The notes beneath the pieces were generated by a model. The model made no database searches and was not told the origin of the DNA. It saw only the letters and a list, made by a program, of their open reading frames with translations. The position numbers and the translations under genes were made by a program. Shown here one piece after another: positions 1-10,000 of a stretch of DNA of 64,000 nt (the first letter of the stretch is position 1; every line of letters begins with the position of its first letter). Source of the DNA: Amycolatopsis lurida. GTDB taxonomy: Bacteria > Actinomycetota > Actinomycetes > Mycobacteriales > Pseudonocardiaceae. The DNA lies in NCBI RefSeq assembly GCF_900105055.1, contig NZ_FNTA01000004.1:186001-250000 (forward strand). The letters run 5' to 3'.

Positions 1-516
1 ACCGGCTGCGCCGCCGCCCTGCTGCTTTCCGGCTGTGGCGAGGAGGGTGGGAAGACCGTCAGAGCCGACGGCACCATGGCTCCCGGCAGCGAACTCAAGG
101 TCGGCGAACGCGCCGTCGTCCCGTTCAGCGACGCGGGCAAGTCGGGCACGATCGCGATCACCGTGAAGTCGGTCGAGATCGGCCCCAAAGAGGATCTGGC
201 CAAGTTCAAGGACAAGGGCGAGGGATCGCTTCCGGTCTACGTCCGGATGGTGATCGAGAACGTCAGCGGCACGGACCTCGCCGACACTTCGGTGTCCGTG
301 CGAGCGGTGGACCCGAACGGCAAGGGCACCAAGGTGATCATGGCCGGCGGCACCCCGGCCTGTAAGGGAGAGACGGCGCCGGCGACGTTCACCACGCCGG
401 GCGCGACCTACGAGACCTGCGACACCGAAGGCGTCAAGGACGGCAGTGAGGTCGGCGGCGTTTCGTTCGTCGAGGGCGACGGTTACAAAGACGACCCCGT
501 CACCTGGAAGAAGTGA
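1..516 (+). CDS. Secreted lipoprotein, DUF4352-like (5' end cut by window edge)
   Basis: The reading frame is open from base 1 and begins inside a signal peptide ending in LLLSGC, a lipobox, so the true start lies before the window. After the lipidated Cys a short linker leads into a beta-rich extracellular domain with the look of DUF4352/Ig-like lipoproteins; two later Cys (in GTPACKG and YETCDTEG) could form a disulphide. The domain is closely similar to that of the next gene (shared GTIAITVK, GPKEDLA, GATYETC, GDGYKDDP), so the two are tandem duplicates. The function is unknown. The call as a membrane-anchored, outward-facing lipoprotein is firm; the family name is tentative. Confidence 0.85.
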   Translation, partial: TGCAAALLLSGCGEEGGKTVRADGTMAPGSELKVGERAVVPFSDAGKSGTIAITVKSVEIGPKEDLAKFKDKGEGSLPVYVRMVIENVSGTDLADTSVSVRAVDPNGKGTKVIMAGGTPACKGETAPATFTTPGATYETCDTEGVKDGSEVGGVSFVEGDGYKDDPVTWKK

Positions 517-541
517 ACACCTCCCCATTGGGCCGAACAGC

Positions 542-557
542 GTAACCGTTTCGTGAC
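542..557. promoter_or_regulatory. GTnAC-N6-GTnAC direct repeat
   Basis: The sequence GTAAC-CGTTTC-GTGAC lies about 100 bases upstream of the second lipoprotein gene. It fits the direct-repeat pattern GTnAC-N6-GTnAC reported for AfsQ1-type OmpR-family response regulators, and MtrA sites look similar. A one-mismatch copy lies upstream of the response regulator gene at 26040. Binding is an inference from the pattern alone. Confidence 0.35.
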
Positions 558-658
558 CATTCGTGGTGCGAATGGCCCACACTGTCTTACTCCCTCTTCG
601 ACTACGGTGCGTGGCGAGAACGCCGGAGCAGGATTCGGCGGGGAGTCCGAGGAGATCC

Positions 659-1282
659 ATGAAGTTCGACCGCATCGCCCTGTCCGCCACCGGCTGCGCC
701 GCCGTGCTGCTGCTTTCCGCCTGCGGCGGCAAGGAAGAGAAGGGCAGCCCCGCTCCCGTACCGTCCCCCGCGCCGACGTCGGCCGCGGCGTCCTCGCCCG
801 CGACCAGCGGCACGGTGCCGGTCTCGAACGCGGACGCCACCGCGCCCGGCACCGAACTGAAGGTCGGCGAGCGCGCCGTCGTCCCGTTCAAGTACGGCAA
901 CGACAAGTCCGGCACCATCGCGATCACCGTCAAGGCGATCGAGCTCGGCCCGAAGGAAGACCTCGCCTCCTACGGCGAGAAGGCCAAGGGCATGACGCCG
1001 GTGTACATCCGGATGACGGTGGAGAACGTCGGCGGCACGGACCTCACCTACAGCACGGTCCGGATGCGCGCGGTCGGCCCCAACAACAAGAGCACCGGCG
1101 TGATCATCACCGGCGAGACCCCGAGCTGCCAGTCCGAGTCGGCGAAGAAGGACTTCAAGACCGCCGGCGCGACCTACGAGACCTGTGAGCTCCAGGCCAT
1201 CCGGGATGGCGGCGAGGTCGGCGGCGCGGAGTTCAACGACGGCGACGGGTACAAGGACGACCCGATCATCTGGAAGAAGTAA
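659..1282 (+). CDS. Secreted lipoprotein, DUF4352-like, paralogue of the preceding gene
   Basis: The start is the ATG at 659, preceded by GAGGAG and followed by a short Lys/Arg-containing n-region, a hydrophobic stretch and the lipobox LLSAC at about residues 19-23; longer upstream readings have no signal peptide. A Ser/Ala/Pro/Thr-rich linker of about 40 residues, absent from the neighbouring paralogue, spans the wall. The C-terminal 140 residues form the same domain as the preceding gene, with the paired Cys conserved. The product (207 aa) is predicted to be anchored to the outer face of the membrane. No enzymatic motif is visible. A Rho-independent terminator follows at 1298. Confidence 0.85.
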   Translation: MKFDRIALSATGCAAVLLLSACGGKEEKGSPAPVPSPAPTSAAASSPATSGTVPVSNADATAPGTELKVGERAVVPFKYGNDKSGTIAITVKAIELGPKEDLASYGEKAKGMTPVYIRMTVENVGGTDLTYSTVRMRAVGPNNKSTGVIITGETPSCQSESAKKDFKTAGATYETCELQAIRDGGEVGGAEFNDGDGYKDDPIIWKK

Positions 1283-1297
1283 GCCCGTCAGCGTGTG

Positions 1298-1324
1298 AAG
1301 GCCCCTCCCTCGGGACGGGGCCTT
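1298..1324 (+). terminator. Terminator after the lipoprotein pair
   Basis: AAGGCCCC and GGGGCCTT form a perfect 8-bp stem around an 11-base loop that contains its own TCCC/GGGA pair. It lies 16 bases after the lipoprotein stop codon. There is no long T-run, which is usual in high-GC actinomycetes. Confidence 0.7.
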
Positions 1325-1350
1325 CTCGGGTCCGCTATCGGTCCGGTGTC

Positions 1351-1396
1351 CCCAATGTCGCGTTGGGACGCTCAGTGTCACTGATGCGACATTGGG
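1351..1396. repeat. Intergenic inverted repeat (CCCAATGTCGC family)
   Basis: CCCAATGTCGC at 1351-1361 is mirrored exactly by GCGACATTGGG at 1386-1396, with a 24-base spacer that repeats part of the arm (GTTGGGAC). It lies outside any gene, between the terminator and a gene remnant. It resembles dispersed palindromes rather than an operator. Only one copy was found in this window. Confidence 0.6.
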
Positions 1397-1401
1397 AACA
1401 C

Positions 1402-1560
1402 GGACCGCGACGATCTGACGATCTCCGAAGAAGACGGCACGACGACCGTCGGCTACCACGCCACCATCGAGTTCCACGGCCTGGCGAAACTCGCGGCAGT
1501 TCGAGAAGACGGGCGACGAGCTGGTGCCGGCGATGAAGGCGACTCTCGAAGCGCTTTCGG
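1402..1560 (+). pseudogene. Remnant of an SRPBCC (polyketide cyclase/START-like) gene
   Basis: One frame from about 1408 reads a beta-strand segment (DDLTISEEDGTTTVGYHATI, then EFHGLAKLA) typical of the second half of SRPBCC proteins. A second frame from about 1499 reads their C-terminal helix (QFEKTGDELVPAMKATLEAL). In intact family members about ten residues join these segments, so an out-of-frame deletion near 1495 is likely. No start codon, signal or first half of the fold is present. The call rests on family resemblance and the frame break; it is probably a non-functional relic. Confidence 0.5.
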
Positions 1561-1597
1561 CCCGTGAGTGGCGATTCGGGTCAGAGCCGCGATCGGC

Positions 1598-1635
1598 CGT
1601 GAAGACCTCCTTGCCTAAGCGAAGGGGCCTTCACG
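1598..1635. repeat. Degenerate palindrome (CGTGAAGGCCCC family), possible terminator
   Basis: CGTGAAGACCTCCTT at 1598-1612 faces GAAGGGGCCTTCACG at 1621-1635. This is a worn version of the 28-bp perfect palindrome at 51766-51826, sharing CGTGAAGG and GGCCTTCACGTACT. It lies just past the 3' end of the siderophore operon, whose last stop is at 1682, so it may act as that operon's terminator. Confidence 0.55.
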
Positions 1636-1681
1636 TACTTCAGACGGGCACAGCGGGCCGGCATCTAGCCATCCTCACCAC

Positions 1682-2704
1682 TTACGAAGCGATGCGCCGC
1701 ACCGCATTCGCACAGGCGAGGGACTCCAGCAGCGGAACGGTCCGCTCCCAGCCGAGGCAGGCGTCCGTGATGCTCAGGTCGGGCCGGGGCGGCGCGGAAC
1801 CGACCTCCTGCCTGCCGTCGGAGAGGTACGACTCGATCATCACCCCGGCCAGCGCGTCGTTGCCCGCCGAGATCTGGTCGGCCAGGTCGGCGACGACCAC
1901 GGGCTGCCGGTTGTGGTCCTTGCCGCTGTTGCCGTGCGAGGCGTCGACGACGAGCCGGTGCGGCAGCCCCGCGGCGGTCAGCGCGTCGAGGGCGTCCGCG
2001 ACGGCGTGCGCGTGATGGTTGGGTTTCGGGCCACCGCGCAGGACGAGGTGCGCGTCCGGATTCCCGGCGCTGCGCTGGATCCGCGGGCGCCCGTCGGCGG
2101 CGGCGCCGGGGAACACGTGGGGCAGCGCGGCCGCCCGGACCGCGGCGACGGCCGTGTCCAGCCGTCCCGACACGCAGTTCTTCATGCCGATCGGCATCGG
2201 CAGCCAGGACGCCAGGTGCCGGTGCGGCTGGCTGGCCACGGTCCGCGCGCCGATCGCGCCCCAGCTGATGGCGTCCGCGAAATAAGGCGCGAGGAACGGG
2301 TCGACGAACTCGTACGCGAGCGGGAGCCCGATCGCGGCGGCGTCGTCGAGGAACCGCCGTCCGATCCGGACGCCGGACGCGAGATCGCCCTTGCCGTCCA
2401 AGGTGGGGTCGGGCACCAACCCGGTCCAGCCCGCGATCGTCCGCGGTTTCTCCAGGTAGGCGCGCAGGACCACGACGAGGTCGTCGGCGAACCGGCGGGA
2501 CGCCTCGGCGAGCCGGTGCGCGTACTCGAGCGCGCCGTCGGTGTCGTGCACGGAACACGGTCCCACGACGACGAGCAGCCGCGAGTCGCGTCGGGCGAGG
2601 ACGTTCGCGACGGTTTCGCGATGCCGGACGATCTCGTCCGGCATGACGCCGCTCGTGGCCACTTCGGCCGGGCTGGGCAGCGTGTCCTGGTCAAGCATCC
2701 GCAT
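1682..2704 (-). CDS. aroG: Class I DAHP synthase (3-deoxy-7-phosphoheptulonate synthase)
   Basis: It condenses phosphoenolpyruvate and erythrose-4-phosphate, the entry step to chorismate and so to 2,3-dihydroxybenzoate. It shows the AroG/AroF-type signatures GPCSVHD, EKPRT, GWTGL, SWGAIGART, GMKN, LRGG and DASHGNSGK and is close in length (about 340 aa) to AroG. The ATG at 2704 and the one at 2698 are both usable, with AGAGAGG upstream; the start overlaps the end of the exporter gene. Actinomycetes normally use a class II enzyme for primary metabolism, so a class I copy at the end of a siderophore operon looks like a dedicated precursor booster. This role is inferred; the enzyme identity is firm. 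Confidence 0.93.
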   Translation of the reverse strand: MRMLDQDTLPSPAEVATSGVMPDEIVRHRETVANVLARRDSRLLVVVGPCSVHDTDGALEYAHRLAEASRRFADDLVVVLRAYLEKPRTIAGWTGLVPDPTLDGKGDLASGVRIGRRFLDDAAAIGLPLAYEFVDPFLAPYFADAISWGAIGARTVASQPHRHLASWLPMPIGMKNCVSGRLDTAVAAVRAAALPHVFPGAAADGRPRIQRSAGNPDAHLVLRGGPKPNHHAHAVADALDALTAAGLPHRLVVDASHGNSGKDHNRQPVVVADLADQISAGNDALAGVMIESYLSDGRQEVGSAPPRPDLSITDACLGWERTVPLLESLACANAVRRIAS

Positions 2705-4097
2705 GACCTCTCTTCTTGTCGGGGGCGGCCGCCCCGGCCCGGGGCAGCCGCGTCGCACCGGCCACCGCCACGACGGCGAGGCCGAGAACACACCAGAAGG
2801 CGTCGGCGAAAGCCGCGGCGACGTCCGGGCCGCGGGCGGCCAGCCGCGCCTGCAGCACCACGGCCAGCACCGCGGTGCCGATCGAGCCGCCGAGCGTGTT
2901 GAGCAGGTTCAGCGCCCCGGCGGCGCGGGGCAGCCGGGCGGGTTCGACCCGGCGGTAGACGATCGTCATCACCGGCGCGCCGATCATCGCCGCACCGAAA
3001 CCACGCAGCAGCAAGGAAAGCACGATGACCCAGTCCGGAAGGCCCGGGCCGAGCTGGGTGAAGGGCGCGGTGCCGAGAGCGACCAGCCCGATCCCGCTCA
3101 GCACCAGTGTGCGCGGCGAGATCCGGTCGACCAGGCGGTTCACCAGTACGGAACCGGCCGCCGCGCCGATGCCCTGGGGCACCAGCAGCAGTCCGGTGTC
3201 CCAAGTGGACAGTCCGGGGCCGCGCTGGAGGTAGAGCGGGAGCAGGAACATCGTGCCGAACACCGACGCGCCGAGCAGGACCAGCGCCAGCGCGGCGACC
3301 CCGAACGGCGGCCGCGTGAACAAGCGTGGATCCAGCAGGGGCGCTTCGGCGCGCAGACCGTGCCGCACGAACGCAGCGAGCATCACGACACCCACGGCGA
3401 CCGCGATCCCGGCGACCACCGGCGTCCCCCGCTCGAACCAGGTGAGCCCGAAGACCAGGACGGCGAGCCCCGGCGAAAGCAGCAGCGCGCCCCGGAAATC
3501 GAAGCGGTCGCCCTTGCCGCCGGGTTCACTCGCCGGAACCCAGCGCCGGGCCAGGATCACCGCCACCACACCGACCGGAAGGTTGACGTAGAACAGCCAC
3601 GGCCAGTCCGCGACCGCGAGAATCGTGCCGCTCGCCATCGGGCCGAGTACCGGCGACAGCAGCGGTACGAGGCCGACGACGCTGATCACGCGCCCGATCC
3701 GGTCCGGTCCCGCCGCTCGTGCCAGGAGCGCCTGGCCGGTCGGCGGCAGCAGGCCGCCCGCGAGCCCTTGCAAGACCCTGAAGGCGATGAGCGCGGGCAA
3801 GGTCGGCGCCAGCGCGCACAGCAGCGACGCCAGCAGGAACACGACGACGGCGGTGAGCCAGACACGCCGTCCGCCGAAGCGGTCGGCGAGCCAGCCCGAC
3901 GCCGGCACCGCCGTGACCACGGCCAGCAGGTACGCCGTCGTCACCCATTGGACGCCGGTGACCGGCGCGCCGAACTCGTCGGCGAGGGTGTCGACACCGA
4001 CCGAGACGATCGTGCTGTCCAACGTCGCCATGAACGTGCCAAGGACCAGCACGGCGGCCGTGCGCCACAGCGCGGAGTCGATCGGGCGCGCGGTCAC
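2691..4097 (-). CDS. MFS exporter, DHA2 (14-TM, EmrB/QacA type), probable siderophore exporter
   Basis: This drug:H+ antiporter family protein (about 468 aa) has the motif-C/antiporter region and the characteristic early helix LGTFMATLDSTIVSVGVDTL followed by TTAYLLAVV. About fourteen hydrophobic segments can be counted, fitting the DHA2 group. The GTG at 4097 overlaps the NRPS stop as GTGA, so it was chosen over the longer reading with an Arg-rich N-terminus. It sits between the NRPS and the DAHP synthase, so the likely job is export of the apo-siderophore. The substrate assignment is inferred from position. Confidence 0.88.
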   Translation of the reverse strand: MTARPIDSALWRTAAVLVLGTFMATLDSTIVSVGVDTLADEFGAPVTGVQWVTTAYLLAVVTAVPASGWLADRFGGRRVWLTAVVVFLLASLLCALAPTLPALIAFRVLQGLAGGLLPPTGQALLARAAGPDRIGRVISVVGLVPLLSPVLGPMASGTILAVADWPWLFYVNLPVGVVAVILARRWVPASEPGGKGDRFDFRGALLLSPGLAVLVFGLTWFERGTPVVAGIAVAVGVVMLAAFVRHGLRAEAPLLDPRLFTRPPFGVAALALVLLGASVFGTMFLLPLYLQRGPGLSTWDTGLLLVPQGIGAAAGSVLVNRLVDRISPRTLVLSGIGLVALGTAPFTQLGPGLPDWVIVLSLLLRGFGAAMIGAPVMTIVYRRVEPARLPRAAGALNLLNTLGGSIGTAVLAVVLQARLAARGPDVAAAFADAFWCVLGLAVVAVAGATRLPRAGAAAPDKKRGHADA

Positions 4098-7000
4098 CGC
4101 TCCCCCACGAACCCGGCGACGTCGCCGTCGAGCCACGACGGCAGCTTTCGCAGGAACCCGGCCAGGTCGTCGGCGAGCGACCGGGCGTCGGTCTCCCTCG
4201 CGTACAGAACGCCTTCCCAGCCATGCTCGCCGGGGACGACGGTGACGCTCACCGGGTGGTGCGTGCGTTCCCGGAACCTCGTCCCGGTGACGGTCAGGCC
4301 GGGCGCGGGTTCACGCAGCTTCGCCGGGTCCACCGGGTAGTTCTCGAACACGAGCAGGCTGTCGAACAGCCGCTCGCGGCCGGCCAGCGACGCGAGCTCC
4401 GGCAGGCCGATCCGGTGATGCCCGGCCATCGCCTGCTGCCGTGCCTGCAGGTCGGCGAGCGTCTCGGCGACCGTCCCGGTGAACCGGGCGCGGACCGGGA
4501 CGCTGTTCGCCAGCAGGCCGATGATGTCCTCGACACCGTCCACATCGGACGTCCGGTTCGAGGTCATCACCCCGAAGCTGACGTCGTGGCGTCCGGCGTG
4601 GCTCGCGAGCACGGCCGCCCACGCACCCTGCAGCAGGGTGTTGACGGTCAGCCCGCGTGCCGCACCCAGCCTGGTCAGTTCCGCGACCAGTGCACTGTCC
4701 ACAGTGAACAGTGCGGGTTCGGCCGAGCCGCCGGTACGCGGCAGGTGGTCGCCTTCGGGCAGGCCGGCGAGTTCCGCCCGCCAGGCCCGGACGTCGGCCG
4801 AGTGATCGGCCGCGGCGAGCAGGCGGGTGTACCGGGTCGGCGGCACCGGCTCCGGCAGCGGCTTTCCCGCGTACAGCGCGAACAGCTCGCCGAGGATACG
4901 CGGCGCGGACCAACCGTCGGACAGCAGATGGTGACTGGTCAGCGCGAGAGTCTGACGGCCGGGCCCGTGGCGCAGCACGGTGACCCGCCACAACGGGCCA
5001 TGGGCCAGGTCGAACGGCTCCGCCAGCTCCTCGTCCAACGCGGTGTCCACATCGGACACTTCGCGGACCCGGAAGCCGGCCAGCGGCTCCGCGGGGATCA
5101 CCTGGACCTCGTGCGACGCCGGGAACACCGCGCCCAGGTTCGGTTGCCGCCGCACCAGCGCGTCCGCCGCCGACCGCAGCGCCTCGACGTCGAGGTCACC
5201 GGACAGCGTGAAGGCGGCCTGCACCGGATACGGATCTTCGTCCGCCGCCCGGGACTCGCGCAGGATCACCTCCTGCAACGGAGTCAGCGGCATGATCTCG
5301 CCGGGCCCCGGCACGTCGGCGGCGAGTGCGTCCAGCTCGCGGCGGAAATGCTCGCCAAGCACGACGATCTCGTCTTCGGTGAACAACGCTGACGGCCACG
5401 TGAAGCGGACACCGAGCGTGCCGCCGTCAGGAACCATCGCGTTCACCGTCAGCGCGTACGGCAGCGGCATCTCCGCGCCGCCGCCCGAGCCGAGGGGGTC
5501 GGCGTCCGGCGGGCGCTGCCACAGGGCCTCCTCGACCGGCGCCTCGGGGAATCGGCCGAGATAGTTCCAGGCGATCTCGGGCCGCGGGCCGTCGACACCG
5601 AGGATTCCGTGCCCGAGGCCATCGCCGGCCGCGCGCAGATGGTCGCGCACCGCGCGCAGCGCGTCCGGCAGTGGCCCCGACGGCGGGGTGATCCGTGCCG
5701 GATGCACGGCGGTGAACCAGCCGGCGGTCTGCGCCAGATCGACCGTGCCCGTGAAGTCCGGGGTGTGTCCCGGCCTTCCGTGGCTTTCGACGGCGACGAC
5801 CAGATCGGCGGCGGTCCCGCGCCAGGCGGCGACGGCGCGGGAGAGCGCGGTCAGCAGCACGGTGTCCGGGCCGGTGCGATAGGCGGTGGGCAGCGCGGTC
5901 AGCACGGCGCGGGTCGTGTCTTCGCCCACGTCGAGCCGGTGGTGCCGCGCGGTCGCCACGGTGTCCCGCGCCGGATCGAGCCGAGTGCGGCCGAGCGTGG
6001 TCTCCGGTGCGGCGGCGATCCCCCGCCAGTACGGCAATTCGTCCTCTCGATGCGGGGCGGCCGCGTGCAGCGACCGCGCCCAGCCCAGGAACGACTGTCC
6101 GCGCCGGCGCAGGGCCTTGCCGTGGAAGGCCTGTTCGACGTCGTCGAGAAGGACACGCCAGGTCACCGCGTCGGCGACTAGGTGGTGCGCCACCAGCAGC
6201 AAGCGTCCGGAACGGTCGCCAACGTCGGCCAGCACCGCCCGCACCAGCGGGCCGGTACGCGGGTCCATCCGTGCCACGATTTGTTCGACCTGTGCGTCCA
6301 GCGCCGCACGCGGATCGCCGGACACGCGGACGGCGGTGAGCACGTCGGCACCGGTCACGGCGCCGACGTCCGGAACGCGGAGCGCGTCCTCGACGAGATG
6401 TGCGCGCAGGACGTCGTGACGGGCGAGAACGGCGTCGAGCACCGAGTGCCAGCGAGGAACGTCGTGCGCCGAAGGCACGCAGACCTCGACCCACTGGCAG
6501 AACCCGTCGGCCGCCTTTCCCGCGCGCTGCAGCAGATCACGCATGATCGGCGTGAGCGGCGCGTCGCCCACGGCGTGGGCTTCCTCAGCTTGTTCGGGTT
6601 CGCCGCAGCGCGCGGCGATCCCGGCGACCGTGCCGCCTTCGAGCACGTCGCGCGCGGTCAGGTGCAGTCCTTCGCGCCGAGCGCGGGAGACGACCCGTAG
6701 CGACGCGATGCTGTCGCCGCCCGCGTCCAGAAACCCGTCGTCCAGTGCGACGCCGGGTCCGAGCAGCTCGCGGACTACCCGCAGCAGCACGGCTTCCGCC
6801 GGGGTGGCGGGTTCCCGGCCGCCGCCCGAGCGGGCTTCCGGCGCGGGCAGCGCGGCACGGTCCAGCTTGCCGCTCGGTCCGAGCGGAAGCCGTTCCAGCG
6901 CGACGAACGCGGTCGGCACCATGTACGCGGGCAGCTCCGCGGTGAGGTACTCGCGCAGCGCGGCCGGGTCCGGTTCGGCGCCGTCGACGGGGACGACGTA

Positions 7001-10000
7001 GGCGACAAGCCGGTCCTCGCGGACGATCACGGCGGCGGCGCGCACGTCGTCGTGCGCGGTCAGCGCGGTCTCGATCTCGCCTAGTTCGATCCGGAACCCG
7101 CGCAGCTTGACCTGGTGGTCGGCGCGGCCGAGGAACACGATCTGCCCGTCCGGCCGCCACCGGACCAGGTCGCCGGTGCGGTACATCCGCTCCCCCGGCG
7201 GACCGAACGGGTCGGCGACGAACCGTTCGGCGGTCAGCGCCGCCCGGCCGACATAGCCCTGCGCGAGCTTCGGCCCGGCCAGGTACAGCTCACCGGTGAC
7301 GTTCGTCCCGACCGGCAACAGCCCGCCGTCGAGCACGTACGCGCGGACCTCCGGATCCGGGCGGCCGATCGGGAGCGGGCCGGGGTCGGCCGGGTCGTAG
7401 TGCCAGGTGACCGAGTTGATGGTGACCTCGGTCGGGCCGTACGCGTTGAACAGCGCTCGCCGGTTCCCCCAGCGCCGGGCCAGCTCCGGATCGAGCCGTT
7501 CGGCACCGACGACGAAGAACACGTCCGGGTCGACGGTCGCGTCGTCGGGCATCGCGGAGAGGAACGAGGGCAGCAGGTTGAGCCCGGTGACGCGGTGTCC
7601 GGCGGCGTAGGCCAGCAGATCGTCGCCGGAGGTCCGCACCTCCTCCGGCGCGATCACCGACGTGCCACCGGACAGCAGCGGCAGCATGAACTGCCAGAAG
7701 GCGACGTCGAAACTCGTCGAGGCGAAATGCAGGTACCGCTCGGCGGTCCCGATGCCGACGACGTCCTCCTGCAGCGCGATCAGGCTCGGGACGCCGCGAT
7801 GCGGCACCGCCACACCCTTCGGTTTCCCGGTGGTGCCGGAGGTGTAGATGACATAGGCGATCGCGTCCGCACACGACGGCACGGCCGGGTCCGTATCCAC
7901 AGTGGACAGTTTCGCCGGGTCGATCACCGGAAGGCCGTCGACGTCCGAAGTGGACACCACGGCGGCGGGCTCGATGTCACCGAGCATGTACGCCAGCCGG
8001 TCGGCCGGATAGTCCGGGTCCATCGGGACGTGCACCGCGCCCGCCTTGATCACGCCGAACAACGCGACCACGAGGTCGACGTCGCGGCGCAACAGGACCG
8101 CGACCGGGTCCTGGGGCTTCACTCCGGCGTCGATCAGGGTGTTCGCGAGCCGGTTGGCGCGGCGGTCCAGTTCGGCGTAGGTCAGGCTCCGGTCCCGGCA
8201 CACGACGGCTTCGGCATCCGGAGTCGTTCGGACCCAGCGGCCGAACTCCTCCAGCATGCCGCCGCGTTCGCGCTTCGGTTCCGGTCCTTCGCCGAGACGC
8301 AGCATCGCGCGTTCTTCCTCGGCGTCGAGCGCGCGCAGCCGGGAGACCGGGCGGGCGGGATCGGTCACGATCTCGTGCAGCACGGCGCGCAGCCAGCGGC
8401 CGTAGGACACGGCCTCCTCGCGGGTGAAGGCCTGGGGCTGGTAGCCGAGGCCGACGGTGAACTCGTCGCCGGGCAGCACGATCACCGTGAGCGGGTAGTG
8501 CGTGGCGTCGGTGATGTCGACGCCGACGAGGTCGAGGCCGGGGGCCAACGTGGTGCGGACGCGGCTGGAGAGCGGGAAGTTCTCCATCACCAGCATCGTG
8601 TCGAACAGGTCGCCCACGCCCGCCGCGCGCTGGATATCCGGCAGCCCGGCGTGGTGGTGATCGGTGAGCCGGACGCTTTCGGTGTGCACCCGCTCCAGGA
8701 CGGTGACCGCGGTGTCGGCGGCGTCGAAGCGCACCCGCACCGGGATCGTGCTGCCGAGCTGGCCGATCATGCGCTCGACGCCGGGGACGTCGGCCGGGCG
8801 GCCGGAGACCGGGCAGCCGAAGACCACGTCGCGGCGGCCGGTCAGCCTGGCGAGCAGCACTCCCCACGCGGTTTGGAACACCGTCGTCGGGGTGATCCCG
8901 CGTTCGCGGGCGAAGGCGCGCAGCCGGTCGCTGAACTCCCCGCCCAGCTCCACGGTGACGCGTTCCGGACGCTCCACAGTGGACTCGACGCTCGCCGGGG
9001 CGAGCCGCGTTCCTTCGTCGAGTCCGGCGAGCGCCTTGCGCCACGCCTCCAGCGCCACGTCCGGGTCACGCTCGGCGAGCACGCGGTGGTACTCCGCAAG
9101 TGGGGGCGCGACCGGGGCCGCCGGGCCGCCGCCGAGTTCGGCGTAGGTGGCCAGCAGCGTGCGGCCGACCAGCGGCATCGACCAGCCGTCGAGCAGCGCG
9201 TGGTGATTCGTGAGCACCAGGCGGTGCTCGTCCGGGCCGAGGGTCAGCAGCAGGAACCGGATCAGCGGTGGGGTCGCCGGATCGAAGGGACGGGCGAGTT
9301 CGGCGCGGCACTCCTCCGCGACCTGCTCCGGTGACACGCTTGCCTGCCGCCAGTCCAGTGTGACCGCGGCGGGCACCACCTGGACGACCTCGCCCGCGTC
9401 GGTGGTGTGCAGGTGGACCCGCAACGCGGGATGCCGCCGCAGCACCTCCGCCGCGGCCTCCCGCATGCGGTCGGCGTTCAGCGCGCCGCTGAGCAGAGTG
9501 ACGGCCTGTACCACGTAGACGTCGGTGTCCTCGGTGCCGCGCGCCAGGGTGTGGAACGAAAGCCCGGTCTGCAACGGGGTCGCGGGCAGCACGTCCTCGA
9601 CCCGGCCCCGGCGTTCGAGCGCGTCGATGTCGGCCTGGCCGAGGCCGACCAACGGCAGGTCCGACGGCGTGAGCCCGCCTCCGTCCGGCCCGATCCGTGC
9701 CGCGTGCGCGGCCAGGGCGTCCAGCGCCCGGGACCACGATTCCTGGAGTGCCGCAACGGTTTCCTCAGGCAGTACCTTGCCTGCCGCGGTCCATTCCACG
9801 GCGAGCCGGGGACGGCCGTCCTCACGGACGAAGCAGTTCAGCGCCAGCACTTGGTCCAGCGACTTGCCCGCCGGTTCGGTGACCGCGAACGGATCCTCTT
9901 CGGGCAACCGCCAGCCGGTGCCGGGCAGAGCGGCGAAGCGGCCGAGGTAGTTCAGGACGACGTCCGGCGGTGGGACGACGGCGAGTCCGTCCCGGGTCAG

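Noticed and set aside
1600..1625. TTGCCTAAGC as a third iron box
   Set aside because: Only one half resembles an IdeR site and it is part of a degenerate palindrome at the 3' end of the operon, not at a promoter.
2705..2791. Longer N-terminus for the DAHP synthase
   Set aside because: The extra 29 residues are Pro/Arg-rich, lie inside the exporter gene and are absent from AroG-type enzymes; AGAGAGG precedes the ATG at 2704.
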